Source: Verrucomicrobiota bacterium (GTDB lineage Bacteria > Verrucomicrobiota > Verrucomicrobiia > Verrucomicrobiales > DEV007). From it: a DNA stretch of 64,000 bases. Position numbers and translations under genes: made by a program. The stretch lies in the NCBI GenBank assembly GCA_018970725.1, contig JAGWVU010000003.1, forward strand, positions 99,035 through 163,034, written 5' to 3'. The notes below the pieces were generated by a model, which was not told the DNA's origin, made no database searches, and saw nothing but the letters and a program-made list of their open reading frames with translations. The first letter of the stretch is position 1. Every line of letters begins with the position of its first letter. This document shows positions 42,504 to 50,962 of this stretch, piece after piece.

Positions 42504-44267
42504 ATGAACCGGGGCTCGGAGGAGGTGCGTCTCAAGGGCTTGGGTGTTTCACCCGGGATCGTCCGTGCCCGCGTGGTGGTGCGTGACAACTCGTTGATCG
42601 AGCCCGAGACGTATGCCATCCGGCCCTCCGACGTTCCGGGCGAGCATGCCCGGCTCGATGCCGCGTTGGCGGAGACCCGGCGCCAAATCGTTTCCCTGCA
42701 GAACCAGATTCGCGTCGCGGCCGGGGACGACGCCGACATCTTCGATTTCCATCTGCTCATGCTCGAGGACCAGATCGTGCTTGACCAGATCTTCGAGAAG
42801 GTCGGCAAGGAGCAGATCAACATCGAGTCCGCCCTCTACCAGGTCATCAATACATCGATCGAGGTGATGCGCAGGGTGCAGGATCCGTATCTCAAAGAGC
42901 GCGCCGTCGACCTGGGCGACGTGATGCGCCGGGTCCTCGCCAACCTCAAACCGGGGGCCGGCGAGTCCAATGCGGAGCATCGGGTCAAGCACCCCCACAT
43001 CCTCGCGGCCGCGGACTTCTCGCCGACGGAAATCGCCTCCATGGATCGCTCCCTCGTGCTGGCCTATGCCACGGAGACGGGGAACCAGACCTGCCATGCT
43101 GCCATCATCGCCCGATCCCTCGGGATTCCGGCAGTGGTCGGGCTCCACGAATTCGACGGTCATTTTCACACTGGCGACGAGGTTTTGCTCGACGGCTACG
43201 GCGGGGTAGTCATCACCAATCCGCGCCCGGAGACCATCGAGCATTACGCCCAAATCGAGGCGGAGCATGGAGCCATCCGGGAGCAGTTGAGTCACCTCGT
43301 TGGAGAGCGAGCCATTACGTCGGACGGGCAGGCGGTGGTTCTGTCCTCCAATCTCGAGTTTTCGCGGGAAATTGACCGGGTCCGCCAGGTTGGGGCGGAG
43401 GGGGTCGGTCTTTACCGGACCGAGTTTTTCTACCTCGACCGCACGTTTCTGCCGGAAGAGGATGCGCTGTTCGAGGACTACGGCAAAGTGGCCCGGGCGG
43501 CGAGTCCGCACGGGGTCATCATCCGGACCTTGGATGCGGGTGGCGACAAGCTACCCTCCTCGATCCAGCACGGCACCGAGCACAACCCTTTCCTCGGTTG
43601 GCGGGGGATCCGGGTTTGCCTCGAGGAGGCTGAGATGTTCCGGACCCAACTCCGGGCCATCCTGCGGGCCAGCGCCGAGGGGAAGGTGTCCATCATGTTC
43701 CCCCTCGTCTCCAGTCTCGAGGAGCTTCTCGAAGCGAAGTCCCGGCTGGAGGAGGCCAAGGCCTCGCTGCGTTCCGATGGGCTGCCCTTCGACGAGAAGA
43801 TTCAAGTCGGGGTGATGGTCGAGGTGCCCAGCGCGGTCATGATTGCCGATGTTCTCGCCCGGGAGGTCGATTTCTTCAGCATCGGGACCAACGATTTGGT
43901 GCAATACACCATCGCGGTCGACCGCGTGAACGAGCGGGTCGCCGGGCTCTATGCCCCGCATCATCCAGCCATCGTGCGGATGATCAAGCGGGTTGCGGAG
44001 GCTGCGGCCGCCTGCGGGATCTGGGTCGGTGTCTGCGGGGAGATGGCCGGAGACGTTCTTTCCACTCCGTTGCTCCTCGGGCTCGGGATTACCGAGTTGA
44101 GTGTCAGTCCGGGGCAAATCCTTCCCGTGAAGCGGGCCATCCGGGCGCTCCATCGTGCCGAATGCGAGCAATTCGTCACGGAGATCCTGCAACTTACCAC
44201 GGTGGAGGCGATCAACGTCCGCTGCCGGGAACTGGCCTTGAGCCGATATCCCGAGCTGCTCCGCTGA
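42504..44267 (+). CDS. ptsI: PTS enzyme I (phosphoenolpyruvate-protein phosphotransferase)
   Basis: 587 residues from the ATG at 42504, which has GGAG eight bases upstream; the GTG at 42477 lacks this. The phosphohistidine site is GNQTCHAAIIARSLG with His198 (the usual Ser before His reads Cys). The PEP-binding C-terminal barrel contains GLYRTEFFYLDR, FPLVSSLEELLE, SIGTNDLVQY and CGEMAGD. Transfers phosphate from PEP to HPr. No sugar-specific EII is present nearby. Confidence 0.95.
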   Translation: MNRGSEEVRLKGLGVSPGIVRARVVVRDNSLIEPETYAIRPSDVPGEHARLDAALAETRRQIVSLQNQIRVAAGDDADIFDFHLLMLEDQIVLDQIFEKVGKEQINIESALYQVINTSIEVMRRVQDPYLKERAVDLGDVMRRVLANLKPGAGESNAEHRVKHPHILAAADFSPTEIASMDRSLVLAYATETGNQTCHAAIIARSLGIPAVVGLHEFDGHFHTGDEVLLDGYGGVVITNPRPETIEHYAQIEAEHGAIREQLSHLVGERAITSDGQAVVLSSNLEFSREIDRVRQVGAEGVGLYRTEFFYLDRTFLPEEDALFEDYGKVARAASPHGVIIRTLDAGGDKLPSSIQHGTEHNPFLGWRGIRVCLEEAEMFRTQLRAILRASAEGKVSIMFPLVSSLEELLEAKSRLEEAKASLRSDGLPFDEKIQVGVMVEVPSAVMIADVLAREVDFFSIGTNDLVQYTIAVDRVNERVAGLYAPHHPAIVRMIKRVAEAAAACGIWVGVCGEMAGDVLSTPLLLGLGITELSVSPGQILPVKRAIRALHRAECEQFVTEILQLTTVEAINVRCRELALSRYPELLR

Positions 44268-44294
44268 GAATTCCCAGGAAGATGGCTCGGAAAG

Positions 44295-45314
44295 CTACAG
44301 GAGTTCCGGTTGCGGATTCTTCGGCAGCGGCGCTCCCAGCTTGGTGTAGGCTTTGGGCATCGATACCCGGCCGCGCGGAGTCCGCTTGATGTAGCCTTGC
44401 ATGATGAGGTAGGGTTCGTAAACCTCCTCGATGGTCGATTCATCCTCGCCGACGGAGACCGCGAGCGAGCTGAGACCGACCGGACCGCCTTCGAACTTGA
44501 AAACCAGGGCCTCCAGCAAACGGACGTCCATTTCGTCCAATCCCTCGGCATCGATCTCCAGCATCTTGAGGGCTTTGTCTGCCACTTCCCGGGTGATCAC
44601 GTTGTTCGCCCGGACCTGCGCGTAGTCCCGGACCCAGCGCAGCAGATTGTTCGCCACGCGGGGGGTTCCCCGGCTCCGGGCGGCCACTTCCCTCGCTCCC
44701 TCGGTCTCGATCTCCACTTCGAGAAGGTTCGCGGAGCGTTCCACGATGAGGCTGAGTTGGTCGATGGCATAGTAATCCAGGCGATTGATCGTCCCAAACC
44801 GGGACCGGAGTGGAGCGGTCAACATTCCCGAACGGGTGGTGGCGCCGACCAAGGTGAATTTGGGCAGGTTCAATTGGATCGTCCGGGCATTCGGCCCTTG
44901 GTCGATGATGATGTCGAGCTTGAAGTCCTCCATCGCGGGATAGAGGTATTCCTCGATGCTCGGATGGAGGCGGTGGATCTCGTCGATGAACAGGACATCC
45001 CCCGCGGCGAGTTTTGTGAGGATCCCCGCTAGGTCTCCGGCCTTGTCGATTTGCGGACCGCTCGTGATATGGATTTGCGCCTCGGCCGCCTGCGCGAGGA
45101 TGTTGGCCAGCGTTGTCTTGCCCAGGCCCGGAGGTCCACTGAGCAGGACGTGGCTGACGACATCGCCCCGCTGGCGGGCGGCCTCGACCATGAGAATGAG
45201 CCGTTCCGTGATCTTTTCCTGACCCACGAAGTCTTGGAACTGACTGGGGCGCAGGGAAAGATCGAAACTCGATTTGGGAGCGGCGACGGTGCGGGTGTAA
45301 AAGGGATCGCTCAC
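44295..45314 (-). CDS. ruvB: Holliday junction branch-migration ATPase RuvB
   Basis: 339 residues from a GTG at 45314. The Walker A motif is GPPGLGKT (60-67) and Walker B is [11 protein letters not shown]; arginine-finger segment SRFGTINRL and sensor [13 protein letters not shown] follow, with the C-terminal winged helix. RuvB drives branch migration with RuvA; ruvA and ruvC are not in the window. Convergent with ptsI, 27 bp apart. The next 314 bp up to bamA hold no gene. Confidence 0.96.
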   Translation of the reverse strand: MSDPFYTRTVAAPKSSFDLSLRPSQFQDFVGQEKITERLILMVEAARQRGDVVSHVLLSGPPGLGKTTLANILAQAAEAQIHITSGPQIDKAGDLAGILTKLAAGDVLFIDEIHRLHPSIEEYLYPAMEDFKLDIIIDQGPNARTIQLNLPKFTLVGATTRSGMLTAPLRSRFGTINRLDYYAIDQLSLIVERSANLLEVEIETEGAREVAARSRGTPRVANNLLRWVRDYAQVRANNVITREVADKALKMLEIDAEGLDEMDVRLLEALVFKFEGGPVGLSSLAVSVGEDESTIEEVYEPYLIMQGYIKRTPRGRVSMPKAYTKLGAPLPKNPQPELL

Positions 45315-45628
45315 GGTGCGATTTCAGAATTACTGGAGAAACCGGTGAAAGATAGGGGAGAAAATCGGATATTGGACCAAGGGGCGTGATTTTTGCTCAA
45401 TTTTGTTTTACATTCGTGAGTCTCAAATCAAATTAGGAATGGATTGATTTCGTCCTGAGTTGCCCCGTCGTCCGGGGCTGTCCGTAAAAGGCTACTGGAG
45501 TTGGAACGTGCTGAGTGGTCGGTGGTTCCAGATCTCCGGAGAATAACCTTGACCGGACGGTCCCTTTACGCAGAGTGGGCGCTGCTGGTGAGGTCGTCCA
45601 ACACCCTGCCACGCTCATTCCGTTTCTC
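45315..45628. other. 314-bp divergent gap between ruvB and bamA
   Basis: No coding region is supported. It contains a small hairpin GCCCCG-TCGTC-CGGGGC (45462-45478), and an AT-richer segment around 45389-45450. A TTGACC at about 45551 has no good -10 partner. The bamA promoter is likely here but I cannot place it securely. Confidence 0.4.
45462..45478 (+). repeat. Short GC-rich hairpin upstream of bamA
   Basis: GCCCCG (45462-45467) and CGGGGC (45473-45478) form a 6-bp stem with a 5-base loop in the probable bamA leader. No T-run follows, so it is not a terminator. Confidence 0.3.
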
Positions 45629-47914
45629 ATGAACATGTTCAATTTGTTGAAATCCGCGGTCTTGCTTGCCTTGCTTCTCGCGTGGGTCCCGGTCCTGCCG
45701 GTTGCGGCGCAGACGGTCGCGGGCAAGAACGTGACGGCGATCGATGTGGAATACGTTGGGCCGCAGAGTGTCGCGCCGGAGCGTCTGCTGTCGAACATGG
45801 CGACCAAGGTTGGGCATCCCTTCTCTCAATCGGTGGTCGAAGATGACATCAAGAATCTCTACGCGAGCGGGATGGTCGAGAGCATCCGGGTGCTCACTGA
45901 ACCGGCCGGAGCCGGTGTCAGGGTAATCGTGAAGGTTCAGACCCGGACTTCTCTTGGGAAAGTTTCGTTCGAGGGCAACACCGCGTTCTCCGAGGGCAAG
46001 CTGCGCAATAAAGTGGAGATGAATCCGGGTGGCGTGCTCGATGAAGGCAAGGTTCAGGAGGGGCAGCGCAAGATCCAGGAGCTCTACGAGAATTCCGGAT
46101 ACACTGGCACGACTGTTTCCTACGAGACGCGGGCTTCCGGCTCCAATGGGTTCTCCGAGGTGGTCTACAAGATCGCCGAGGGAACCAAGAGTGTCCTTCG
46201 GGATGTCGAGTTTGTCGGCAATACGGCCTTCAGCTCGAAGGAGTTGAGGAAGCAGATGAAGTCTAAGGAGGCGTCATTGCTTCCCGCGATCGGCAAGCGT
46301 GGCAAGGTCAACGAGGATCAGATCGATGATGATCTTGAGGCAATCGAGCGTTTCTACAAGGACCGGGGTTATCTGAATGCCAAGATTGTCGATACCCGTC
46401 GGATTCGGGTCGATGGAAAGAAGGTCGATCTTGTGGTGACGATCGACGAGGGCAAGGTCTACAACGTCCACAGCGTGCGTGTCAGCGGAGCCCGGGCATT
46501 CTCGATTGCCGACCTGACGCCCTATCTGAAGACCCGGGCCGCCCAAGTGTTCTCCGCTGCCAGCGTCGAGTCCGATCTCCAGGCGCTCCGGGACTACTAT
46601 GGCTCCCGAGGCTATGCCGATGCTTCCGTTGTCCCGGTTCTGGACAGTGCCGGCGGCACGGATGTGGACATTGTTTACGAAATCACCGAGGGCGCAAAGT
46701 TCTACCTCGGCAAGATCGATATCGAGGGCAACTCGAAGACAAAGGACAAGGTGATCCGCAACGAATTTCCCGGCCAGCCGGGGGAGGTGTTCAATGCGCC
46801 GAAGATGATGGCGGGCAAGAAACGTCTCGAGAACATCGGGTATTTCTCCAATGTCGATGTGAGCCCGACCGACTCGGCTCAGGAGGGTTACAAGGACGTG
46901 AACATCGATGTCGTGGAGAAGCCGACCGGTTCCTTGAACTTCGGGGCTGGATTCAGTTCGATCGACAACTTGGTCGGGTTCGTGGAAGTGACCCAGACCA
47001 ACTTCGACATCGGGAACTGGCCCAGTTTCACAGGGGCCGGCCAGCGGTTCCGTGCTGCGGCGCGAATCGGGACGCAGCGCCGGGACCTCATGTTGAACTT
47101 GACCGAGCCGTGGTTCCTTGACCGGCCCCTCGCGCTGGGTGGTGAAGTGTTTTACCGGAATCTGTCCTTCTTGAGCGACTACTTCGACCAGACCAATGCG
47201 GGTGGAGCGATCAATCTTCGCAAGCCTCTTGGCGAGCACAGCAACATCGCATTGGAATACAAGCTGCAGTCCACCAGCATTGACGTGACCGACGACGCAT
47301 CGGATCTTTTGAAGGCGGAGGACGGTGATTACTTGCAGAGCCTGCTCGGCGCGACCTACGCCCACGATACGAGGGATGACCTGTTCCTCACCCGCACCGG
47401 TCACCGGATTGATGGCGGCGTCTCCTATTCCGGGCTTGGTGGGGATGTGGAGGATTTCCATCTCGAGGGGGGGGCAGTGCAGTTCGTTCATCTGCCCTTT
47501 GACTCGATCCTCAGTGTTGAGGGGCATTTCCATGCGGTCTTCGGTGACAATGTCCCCATCTTCGACCGGGAGTTCCTCGGTGGGGCCAACAACCTTCGCG
47601 GCTTTAATTTCCGGGATGTCGGCCCGAAGGACAATCTGGGAGAGCCCATCGGTGGCCAAACCTCGACTTGGGCCAGTGTGGAATACACCGTCCCCATTAT
47701 GCCCCAGCTTCGCGGTGCGGTCTTTTACGACATGGGGATGGTCGCTGCTGATGCTGCTTCTTTCGATGGCGACTGGAACTCCGATGCCGGTATCGGTCTC
47801 CGGGTCTTCCTTCCTGTCGGTCCCCTTCGTCTCGACTACGCCATCCCCTTGGCGGCGGACGAGTTCAACGATTCGACCGGGCGCTTTCAGTTCAACATCG
47901 GTTATCGTTTCTAA
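45629..47914 (+). CDS. bamA: Outer-membrane protein assembly factor BamA
   Basis: Inserts beta-barrel proteins into the outer membrane. 761 residues from the ATG at 45629 (an ATG at 45635 is possible), with a signal peptide ending near AQTVAG. Five POTRA-like domains (~30-420; for example VSFEGNTAFSEGKL, VEFVGNTAFSSKEL, IDIEGNSKTKDKV) precede the 16-strand barrel, which has FDREFLGGANNLRGF and ends with a terminal phenylalanine (IGYRF). First of bamA-skp-lpxD. Its own promoter was not found with confidence. Confidence 0.95.
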   Translation: MNMFNLLKSAVLLALLLAWVPVLPVAAQTVAGKNVTAIDVEYVGPQSVAPERLLSNMATKVGHPFSQSVVEDDIKNLYASGMVESIRVLTEPAGAGVRVIVKVQTRTSLGKVSFEGNTAFSEGKLRNKVEMNPGGVLDEGKVQEGQRKIQELYENSGYTGTTVSYETRASGSNGFSEVVYKIAEGTKSVLRDVEFVGNTAFSSKELRKQMKSKEASLLPAIGKRGKVNEDQIDDDLEAIERFYKDRGYLNAKIVDTRRIRVDGKKVDLVVTIDEGKVYNVHSVRVSGARAFSIADLTPYLKTRAAQVFSAASVESDLQALRDYYGSRGYADASVVPVLDSAGGTDVDIVYEITEGAKFYLGKIDIEGNSKTKDKVIRNEFPGQPGEVFNAPKMMAGKKRLENIGYFSNVDVSPTDSAQEGYKDVNIDVVEKPTGSLNFGAGFSSIDNLVGFVEVTQTNFDIGNWPSFTGAGQRFRAAARIGTQRRDLMLNLTEPWFLDRPLALGGEVFYRNLSFLSDYFDQTNAGGAINLRKPLGEHSNIALEYKLQSTSIDVTDDASDLLKAEDGDYLQSLLGATYAHDTRDDLFLTRTGHRIDGGVSYSGLGGDVEDFHLEGGAVQFVHLPFDSILSVEGHFHAVFGDNVPIFDREFLGGANNLRGFNFRDVGPKDNLGEPIGGQTSTWASVEYTVPIMPQLRGAVFYDMGMVAADAASFDGDWNSDAGIGLRVFLPVGPLRLDYAIPLAADEFNDSTGRFQFNIGYRF

Positions 47915-47944
47915 GACGCGTGGGGGCTCTGGCCTTTTTCTGTG

Positions 47945-47986
47945 CCGCCGGAAAAACAGTGTTAGGAAGTTCTTGAAATCCGGCGG
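47945..47986 (+). repeat. 8-bp inverted repeat containing the skp -35 box
   Basis: CCGCCGGA (47945-47952) matches TCCGGCGG (47979-47986) with a 26-bp spacer. The skp -35 box (47973-47978) lies inside, just before the right arm. It may be a weak terminator of bamA or a regulatory site. Confidence 0.35.
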
Positions 47987-48000
47987 GTGCTTTTTACACT
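47973..48000 (+). promoter_or_regulatory. Sigma70-like promoter for skp
   Basis: TTGAAA (47973-47978), 16 bp, TACACT (47995-48000). A start near 48007 would give a ~36-base leader before the ATG at 48043. Confidence 0.55.
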
Positions 48001-48042
48001 CCTCACGCCCAACTCACCCAATTAATAGAAACCATTTGATCC

Positions 48043-48669
48043 ATGAAATTCAGGATTCTTACCACTTGCCTCCTTGCAGCGGCTGCATTCACTGCCGGAC
48101 AGGCTCAGGCTCAACAACCCGCCAAGATCGGTCTCGTAGATTTTGCGCGTCTGCAGCGTGAATTCTATCGTACCGACCTCGAGCGGAAATCGTTTCAAGC
48201 CAAACGGGATGAAGAGCGTAAGAAGGTTGAAGAACGTCGCCTGAAATTCAAGGAGTTGCTTGATCTTCAGGCCGGAGCCCAGAAGAAGCTCAAGGATCCC
48301 ACCCTGAGCGACGACGCCAAGAAGAAGGTGGTTGAAGAGGCTACCGAACGTCAGGGCCAACTCCAGAGCCTTCAGCAGGAGTTGCTCGAGCTGGAGGGCA
48401 AGATCAATGCCGAGTTGGCGGCCAAGGCCAACGATGTGCAAAAGAGCCTGACGGAAGAAATTTACAACACCATCGGTGAAGTGGCCAAGGCCAAGTCCTA
48501 CGATCTGGTGTTGAACCGCACCTTCGGCATCAACGGAGTCCCGACCGTCGCCTACAGCAGCACCACCAACCTGACTGACTTGACCGAGGAAGTGGGCAAG
48601 AAGCTCAATTCCAAAGCCCCGGCCGGATGGACGCCTCCCAAAGAGGGTGAAGCGGACATCAAGCCCTGA
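48043..48669 (+). CDS. skp: OmpH/Skp-family periplasmic chaperone
   Basis: 208 residues with a signal peptide ending at QAQA. After IGLVDFARLQREF, a long Lys/Glu/Gln-rich coiled-coil arm (residues ~45-130) and a C-terminal strand segment follow, as in Skp/OmpH chaperones that deliver unfolded outer-membrane proteins to BamA. It is slightly longer than the ~160 residues of E. coli Skp. It sits between bamA and lpxD with its own promoter and a terminator after it. Confidence 0.9.
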   Translation: MKFRILTTCLLAAAAFTAGQAQAQQPAKIGLVDFARLQREFYRTDLERKSFQAKRDEERKKVEERRLKFKELLDLQAGAQKKLKDPTLSDDAKKKVVEEATERQGQLQSLQQELLELEGKINAELAAKANDVQKSLTEEIYNTIGEVAKAKSYDLVLNRTFGINGVPTVAYSSTTNLTDLTEEVGKKLNSKAPAGWTPPKEGEADIKP

Positions 48670-48704
48670 TCGGCCCGCTGCTTCGTTCATAGCTGCTTGA
48701 TTTG

Positions 48705-48734
48705 GGGACGGTGGGTGCACACCGTCCCTTTTTT
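48705..48734 (+). terminator. Rho-independent terminator after skp
   Basis: GGGACGGTG (48705-48713) and CACCGTCCC (48720-48728) form a perfect 9-bp stem with a 6-base loop, followed directly by six T (48729-48734). It is the clearest intrinsic terminator in the window, so lpxD at 48763 needs its own promoter or read-through. Confidence 0.85.
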
Positions 48735-48762
48735 GTGGTAGGCGACCTCTTTCCTCCAAGTT

Positions 48763-49839
48763 ATGTCAATCAACATGGAACTCACGGTCTCAGATCTTGT
48801 CACCCTGGTTCATGGGCGTCTCATCCAGGGGGATCCGGACCTTGTGTTGCGCTCGTTCGATGCCCTCCGCGAGTGCGGGCCGGACGGCTTGAGCTTTTTC
48901 GGGAACGAGCTTTATCAAAAGGATTTCGAAGGAACCCGGGCCGGCGCGGTTCTCGTAGGGGGCAATGTAAAAAATGGTCCGTCATCCGCCGCTTTGGTGG
49001 AGGTCGATGACCCGGTCCTTGCCTTTGATCTGGTGGTGCGCCGTTTCGGGGCTCCGGAGATTCCCTTTCAACCAGGCGTTCACCCCACCGCAGTGATTGG
49101 TCAGGGGGTCCAATTCGATCCCGCCAAAGTCAGCATCGGGCCCTACGCCTGTCTCGCGGACGGGGTGGTGCTGGGGGAGGGAACCCGGTTGGGAGCCTTT
49201 GTCTCGCTCGGGCAATATGTTCATCTCGGGCGCGACTGTCGACTCCACGACCATGTTTCCGTTCGGGAGGGTTGTCGGTTGGGAAATCGGGTTGTGCTCC
49301 AAGGGGGCGCGGTGATCGGGGCGGACGGTTACGGCTACCAGTTCAAGGATGGGCGCCATCAGCCGATTCGGCAGGCGGGTATCGTGATTCTCGAAGACGA
49401 CGTCGAGGTGGGGGCGAATTCAACCATCGACCGCGCGCGTTTTGGAGCCACGGTGATCGGGGAAGGAACGAAAATCGATAATCTGGTCCAGGTCGGGCAC
49501 AATGTCGTGACAGGCAAACACTGTTTGATCGTGGCGTTGTGCGGGCTGAGCGGAAGTTCCAAGCTGGGCAACTACGTCACCATGGCCGCTCAGGGCGGTG
49601 TCGCGGGACACGTGTCGGTTGGCGACGGAGCGATCCTCGGGGGACGGGTCGGGGTCATCTCGAATCTGGACGGTGGGGAGACCTACTTCGGCTACCCGGC
49701 CAAGACGCTGAAGGAGTGGGGGCGTCAGCAGGTCTACGCGAAGAAAGTTCCCAAGTTGCTCCAACGGGTGGCAGAACTTGAGGCGAAACTCGAGTCACTC
49801 GAGGCCCGCTTGGCGGGGCGGGCCCAAAGCGGGGAATGA
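48763..49839 (+). CDS. lpxD: UDP-3-O-(3-hydroxyacyl)glucosamine N-acyltransferase
   Basis: Third step of lipid A synthesis in the cytosol. 358 residues: a uridine-binding N-terminal domain (~1-105), then the left-handed beta-helix of hexapeptide repeats (~108-300) and a coiled C-terminal helix. The catalytic His246 is in NLVQVGHNV, and GADGYGYQF is the acyl-pocket loop. It lies after skp in the usual bamA-skp-lpxD order, but the next gene is a NIPSNAP protein rather than fabZ/lpxA. Confidence 0.95.
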   Translation: MSINMELTVSDLVTLVHGRLIQGDPDLVLRSFDALRECGPDGLSFFGNELYQKDFEGTRAGAVLVGGNVKNGPSSAALVEVDDPVLAFDLVVRRFGAPEIPFQPGVHPTAVIGQGVQFDPAKVSIGPYACLADGVVLGEGTRLGAFVSLGQYVHLGRDCRLHDHVSVREGCRLGNRVVLQGGAVIGADGYGYQFKDGRHQPIRQAGIVILEDDVEVGANSTIDRARFGATVIGEGTKIDNLVQVGHNVVTGKHCLIVALCGLSGSSKLGNYVTMAAQGGVAGHVSVGDGAILGGRVGVISNLDGGETYFGYPAKTLKEWGRQQVYAKKVPKLLQRVAELEAKLESLEARLAGRAQSGE

Positions 49840-49906
49840 ACCTTGTCCGCGGTGAAGCACCGCTTTCCGGCTTGCTTCCGGGCCCGGCCTTTGCGACGAT
49901 GGAGCC

Positions 49907-50674
49907 ATGGTTGGATGGACGCGCGTTTTGGGCTTGGCTCTGCTTCTCCCGGGGGTGTTGAAGGCGGCGGACGACCGGGTTTTCGAACTCCGGACCTATG
50001 TCACGAATGAGGGAAAGCTCCCCGATCTGTTGACCCGATTTCGAGATCACACCTGTGCCCTGTTTGCCAAACATGGGATGGTCAATGTCGGTTACTGGGT
50101 TCCCATGGATGAAGCCGCGGGCTCCGCCAACACCCTGGTTTATCTGTTGGCTCATGAAAGCCGCGACGCAGCCAAGGTCAGTTGGAAGGGCTTCGGTGCC
50201 GACCCGGACTGGCAGAAGGCGAGGCAGGCCAGTGAGGAGAAAGGGAAGATTCTCGCCAAGGCCCCGGAGGCCGTCTTCCTGCGGATGAGCGACTTCAGTC
50301 CCGCCCTGCCGTCTCCGGGAGCGGGTGGTGACCGGGTTTTTGAACTGCGGACCTATCACACGCCTCCCGGAAAATTGGAGGCTTTGCATGCGCGTTTTCG
50401 TGACCATACCCTGGGCTTGTTTTCCAAGCATGGCATGACGCACATCGGCTACTGGAACCCAATGGCCGGAGAGAAGGGGGCGGGCGACACGCTGGTTTAT
50501 TTGCTGGCGCATGACTCAAGGGACGCGGCGGCCCGTTCGTTCGCCGCCTTCCGGTCCGACCCGGACTGGATCGCCGCCAAAACGGCTTCGGAGAAGGGCG
50601 GGTCGTTGACCAAACAACCGGGCGGCGTGGAGAGTCTTTTTCTCAAGGCAACCGACTTTTCGCCCCTTAAATAA
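49907..50674 (+). CDS. Exported double-NIPSNAP-domain protein
   Basis: 255 residues with a signal peptide ending near residue 21. Two NIPSNAP domains in tandem (~23-125 and ~140-250) share the pattern RVFELRTY, F.DHT..LF.KHGM, GYW.PM, and DPDW. Similar dimeric alpha/beta-barrel proteins occur often in PVC bacteria; the role is unclear (possible small-molecule binding). The 288 bp after it, up to the DUF1592 gene, contain no supported gene. Confidence 0.8.
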   Translation: MVGWTRVLGLALLLPGVLKAADDRVFELRTYVTNEGKLPDLLTRFRDHTCALFAKHGMVNVGYWVPMDEAAGSANTLVYLLAHESRDAAKVSWKGFGADPDWQKARQASEEKGKILAKAPEAVFLRMSDFSPALPSPGAGGDRVFELRTYHTPPGKLEALHARFRDHTLGLFSKHGMTHIGYWNPMAGEKGAGDTLVYLLAHDSRDAAARSFAAFRSDPDWIAAKTASEKGGSLTKQPGGVESLFLKATDFSPLK

Positions 50675-50962
50675 GGTGGGATGACGTGACCGCTCCGGGC
50701 CCAGATCCAGATTTTGTGCCGAGCCTCGTGCGAATTCTGGCCGACGCTGCTCCGTCTCCCTTTGGTTCCGGGCGGGGGGAGATTTTCGGCACGATTAAGG
50801 TGGCGGCTCTCGTAGTGCTCTTCGCGCTGATGCAATCGATGCGGAATAGCCGGCAGTGGGGCAAAGTGCACCGCAGGCCACCTCGCCGCACGGCCAGGTC
50901 CGGACGGGGAAGACCAAAGGTTAATTTGAGCGCCAACCGGTCGACGGGTTCTAAGCCGCAGG

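Noticed and set aside
50675-50962. 96-residue ORF between the NIPSNAP and DUF1592 genes
   Set aside because: Composition is irregular, there is no ribosome site, and no recognisable domain is present.
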